Of a stretch of 64,000 nt of DNA, positions 61,078-64,000 are shown piece by piece. The translations under genes and the position numbers were made by a program. The stretch is from Telmatactis stephensoni (taxonomy: Eukaryota; Cnidaria; Anthozoa; Actiniaria; Isophelliidae): the NCBI GenBank assembly GCA_029948255.1, contig JALIZF010001460.1, positions 124,001-188,000 on the forward strand, read 5' to 3'. The notes under the pieces were generated by a model. The model did not search any database. It had not been told where the DNA came from and worked only from the letters and a program-made list of their open reading frames with translations. How positions within the stretch are numbered: the first letter of the stretch is position 1; the number at the start of each line of letters is the position of its first letter.

Positions 61078-63419
61078 CTAAGCTTTGACTCCAGTGTGAA
61101 TTCGTTCGTGTATTTTCCAGTGTCCTCTCTGTGAAAACGTCTTTTCACAGTATTGACACTTGAAGGGTTTTTGACCGGTGTGAATTCTTTCATGAATTTT
61201 ACGCCGTTGACTGACAGGAAATGTTTTCTCACAGTATCGACACTTGTAAGGTTTTTCACCAGTGTGAATTCGTTCGTGTATTTTCCAGTGTACCCTCTGT
61301 GAAAACGTCTTTTCACAGTATTGACATTTAAAGGGTTTCTCACCGGTGTGAATTCTTTCATGATTTTTACGGTGCGCACTTTGAAAAAATGTCTTCTCAC
61401 AGTATTGACACTTGTAAGGTTTGACTCCTGAATGAATTCGTTCGTGTCTTTGACATTGAACTTTGCTGGAAAATGTGCTGTTGCAGTACTTACATTCGTA
61501 CGGTTTTACAGTGTGTGCACGTTCGTGTCTTTTGCATCCTGAACTCTGTGAAAATGTCTTTTCACAGTATCGACACTTGTATGGTTTTTCACCAGTGTGA
61601 ACTCGCTCGTGTATTTTGCAGGCTCCACTCTGCGAAAATGTCTTTACACAACAACGACACTTGTAAGGTTTGATTCCTGTATGAATTCGTTCATGTGTTT
61701 GACATGGAGCTTTGCTGGAATATGCTTTTTCACAGTATAGACACTTGTACGGTTTTTCATCTGTGTGAACTCGCTCGTGTTTTTTCACGTATCCACTCTG
61801 TGAAAATGTCTTTTCACAGTAACGACATTTGTACGGTTGTTCGCCAGTGTGAACTCGTTCGTGTATTTTGCAGGATCCACTCCGTGAAAATGTCTTTTCA
61901 CAGTAACGACACTTGTAAGGCTTGACTCCTGTATGAATTCGTTCATGCATCTTGCAGTTTCCCATCTGTGAATATGTATTTTCACAATATCGACACTTAA
62001 AGGGTTTTTCACCAGTGTGAATTTTTTCATGAATTTTACGGTGCGCACTGCGAAAAAATGTCTTTTCGCAGCATCGACACTTGTATGGTCTTTCATTAAT
62101 ATGGATTCGTTCATGTGTTCTGCAGTGATTCTTCCGTGAAAATGTCTTTCCACAGTATTGACACTTAAAGGGTTTCTCGCCAGTGTGAATACGTTCATGG
62201 TTTTTGCAGCTTTGATTGACAGAAAATGTCTTCTCACAGTAGTGACACTTGAAAGGTTTCAAACCCGTGTGAGTTCGTTCATGTACTGTACAGGTACTTA
62301 GGGCTGAGAAGGTTTTGCTGCAATGTGAGCATTTGTAGGGTTTTTCTTTAGTATGAGTTCGTTGATGCGTTTTACAGTGGCTGGTATAAAGAAACCTCTT
62401 GCTACAATACTGACACTTGTACTTCCTAGCATCACAGTGAAACCCATTGTGTTCTTTAAGTTTCAACGATGTTGAAAAGTCTATTTTACAATTTTTACAT
62501 TGGTAAGACTTCACTTTAACACCATGAACAATATACTCGTGTCTAACACGATTACGTGATTTGATAAATGACAGCTCACAGTAATTACATTTGTATGGTC
62601 TCTCATCAGTCTCCTGACTTTCCAACGTAAGAGCTGATGTAGATACTTGGTTGGTGTGGCTTTGTTCATGTGTTTTACAGGCTTCAAGATCATTGAATGG
62701 TTGGTAACAGTGTTGACATTTGTGTGGTTCAACATCAGTATAAATTGTACCACTTGGTCCAGTGTCTTCAGTCTCCATACCAAAATCATCTTCAGGAATG
62801 TTTACTGAATCACTTCGTTCATCATTGTTGTTAACATGGTTGGTACATATTCCTCCAGTGTCACAACTCTTAATGAGAAACACATTAATGTTAGAAAAAA
62901 TATCAACAGACAAGCTTAAAATTGCATTGACTAATGATTTGCCTTACATTTTGGTTGTAGGCGGGCCACTGGTGTTCATAAGTTGACTTGTTATAGAAAA
63001 ACAAGGTTTCTCCTGATTTGCATTTATATTCTGTCCAATCACTATCCAGCTCTACTGACTCAAGTGGTTCCTGAATGAAGAAATACAAATAGAATGCATT
63101 CTTAATCCTTGACACGGCATTTGACATCAACTATATGCTTGTCGGCATTTTACTGTATATTGACTGATAACAAACGTCTTTTTTAAGGAATTCGATGAGG
63201 CCAATTTCAAGTTATGCAGTTCAAATTATTGCCTTCATATTTAGTTCTCCTGAGAGGTTTTGTTCACAATATTTACTTATGGTTATAACAAGAACAAGTT
63301 GAGAAAGGAGAAAATTAAAGAAAGGTTGCAATACTACTTCTTACGTGAGAATGTGAATCAAAATGAAATACTGCATCTGTGACTGGCAAACAAGTAAATA
63401 AGTTATGTTGGGTGGCCAT
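61078..63419 (-). CDS. WW-domain and 19-finger C2H2 zinc-finger protein
   Basis: Three exons on the minus strand with GT-AG borders, all phase 0: 63419-63345 (25 codons, MATQHNLFTCLP start), 63070-62948 (41 codons) and 62868-61078 (596 codons and stop), total ~662 residues. Exon 2 is a WW-like domain: DWTEYKCKSGETLFFYNK followed by STYEHQWPAY, with both tryptophans. Exon 3 has an acidic linker, then 19 C2H2 fingers: three diverged ones (HKCQHC, YKCNYC, YQCKNC) and sixteen Krueppel-type with TGEKP-like linkers. The linker between fingers 14 and 15 is shortened (HTVKPYEC). Likely a nuclear DNA-binding regulator; the WW domain would bind a proline-rich partner. An in-frame ATG at 62913 exists but lies upstream of the exon 3 acceptor, in the intron. 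Confidence 0.85.
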
Positions 63420-63609
63420 GGAAGAGTGCATTGCACAGTAAGTATGATGCAACGATAAACCACATTTATCTAATATTATTTCTATTTAGCACCACAAAGA
63501 AAAAAATAGTACTACATGATGCTAATTCTATTGTTTTCTATTGTATAAATAGTGCTATTGAGTATCAAATATTTCTAAACTATTCAGTGTTTTTAGAGTG
63601 GTTCTTATC

Positions 63610-63732
63610 AACCCATGAAACACACTTTAGTGTGTCGCTCTTTTAAGAGTAAAAATACACACTAATCCCATTGTATTCTTTTGTTGTTATTTGACTATAA
63701 AACTTTAACTAATACACTTTGTTTCATGGGTT
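63610..63732. mobile_element. 123-bp MITE with aacccatgaaac ends
   Basis: aacccatgaaacacacttta at 63610 and its inverse acactttgtttcatgggtt at 63714-63732. It lies upstream of the zinc-finger gene. Confidence 0.7.
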
Positions 63733-64000
63733 AATGAAACAATATGCAAACAATATATTCGTGAAATACAAGTTACTAAATAGTACAAAATAGTGTTTAT
63801 ATATAAACAATGGAATTTGCACAATTTAGTATTATAACTTAAGGTAATTCCGTAGTTTTGCAGTGCGCACCTCTACTGCGCATAGCATAGTTCAGCCTAT
63901 TTTGATTTGTTTGATTGAAAAGATATATATTTGACTTAAAATGATGCAAGCTTTAGTGTTATGAAGTTTTGAACAGTAGACACGCTCTAAGAGGCGCTTT

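Noticed and set aside
61473..61925. Plus-strand open frames opposite the zinc fingers
   Set aside because: They are antisense shadows of the repeated C2H2 coding sequence.
62869..62913. Start of the zinc-finger protein at the in-frame ATG at 62913
   Set aside because: It lies upstream of a good acceptor (62869) into which a WW-domain exon and a first coding exon splice in phase, so these codons are probably intronic.

Overview
The window is nuclear DNA of an invertebrate animal, most likely a cnidarian (coral or sea anemone type). The reasons are AT-rich sequence, genes split by many GT-AG introns, vertebrate-like POLR2B and SPATA24 proteins, and a dense mixture of MITEs, a Helentron fragment, a DIRS-like retroelement and minisatellites. 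The host assignment is inference from content; there is no species-specific marker.

Layout. 1-2.9 kb: the 5' end of an unrecognised minus-strand gene (exons at 1334-1375 and 1050-1264), a broken fragment of a recombinase-like protein, and retroposon debris. 2.95-5.3 kb: a 9/10-bp minisatellite broken by three copies of one retroposon tail. 5.7-9.0 kb: the 3' half of a Helentron (Pif1-type helicase fused to an endonuclease domain), two small hairpins and a degenerate tandem repeat of roughly 80-100 bp. 9.17-16.86 kb: the most unusual object, a 7.7-kb unit bounded by perfect 18-bp inverted ends containing TTAA, whose two arms are 2.3-2.4 kb arrays of the same 10-bp satellite in opposite orientation (a foldback-like element). 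17.6-19.1 kb: an apparently intact intronless gene for an RPA1-like OB-fold/zinc protein with TATA and CCAAT boxes. 21-25 kb: small palindromic elements and a 393-bp tandem duplication. 25.2-29.1 kb: SPATA24 (minus strand, five coding exons). 31.8-33.0 kb: an unknown 399-aa protein with a possible myristoylation signal (minus strand). 36.4-52.6 kb: POLR2B (RPB2, second-largest subunit of RNA polymerase II) in 23 coding exons, with one extra base in exon 4. 54.4-60.4 kb: a decayed DIRS-like tyrosine-recombinase retrotransposon (minus strand). 61.1-63.4 kb: a WW-domain plus 19-finger C2H2 zinc-finger gene (minus strand).

The cellular genes (unknown gene at 1 kb, RPA-like, SPATA24, the 399-aa gene, POLR2B, WW-zinc finger) show no operon-like relation and are probably independent. 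The 399-aa gene and POLR2B are arranged head to head. POLR2B introns are heavily colonised by short inverted-repeat elements, and at least five copies of one MITE family recur across SPATA24, POLR2B and intergenic DNA. Three 10-bp-period satellite arrays, all free of stop codons in their basic unit, dominate the first 17 kb.
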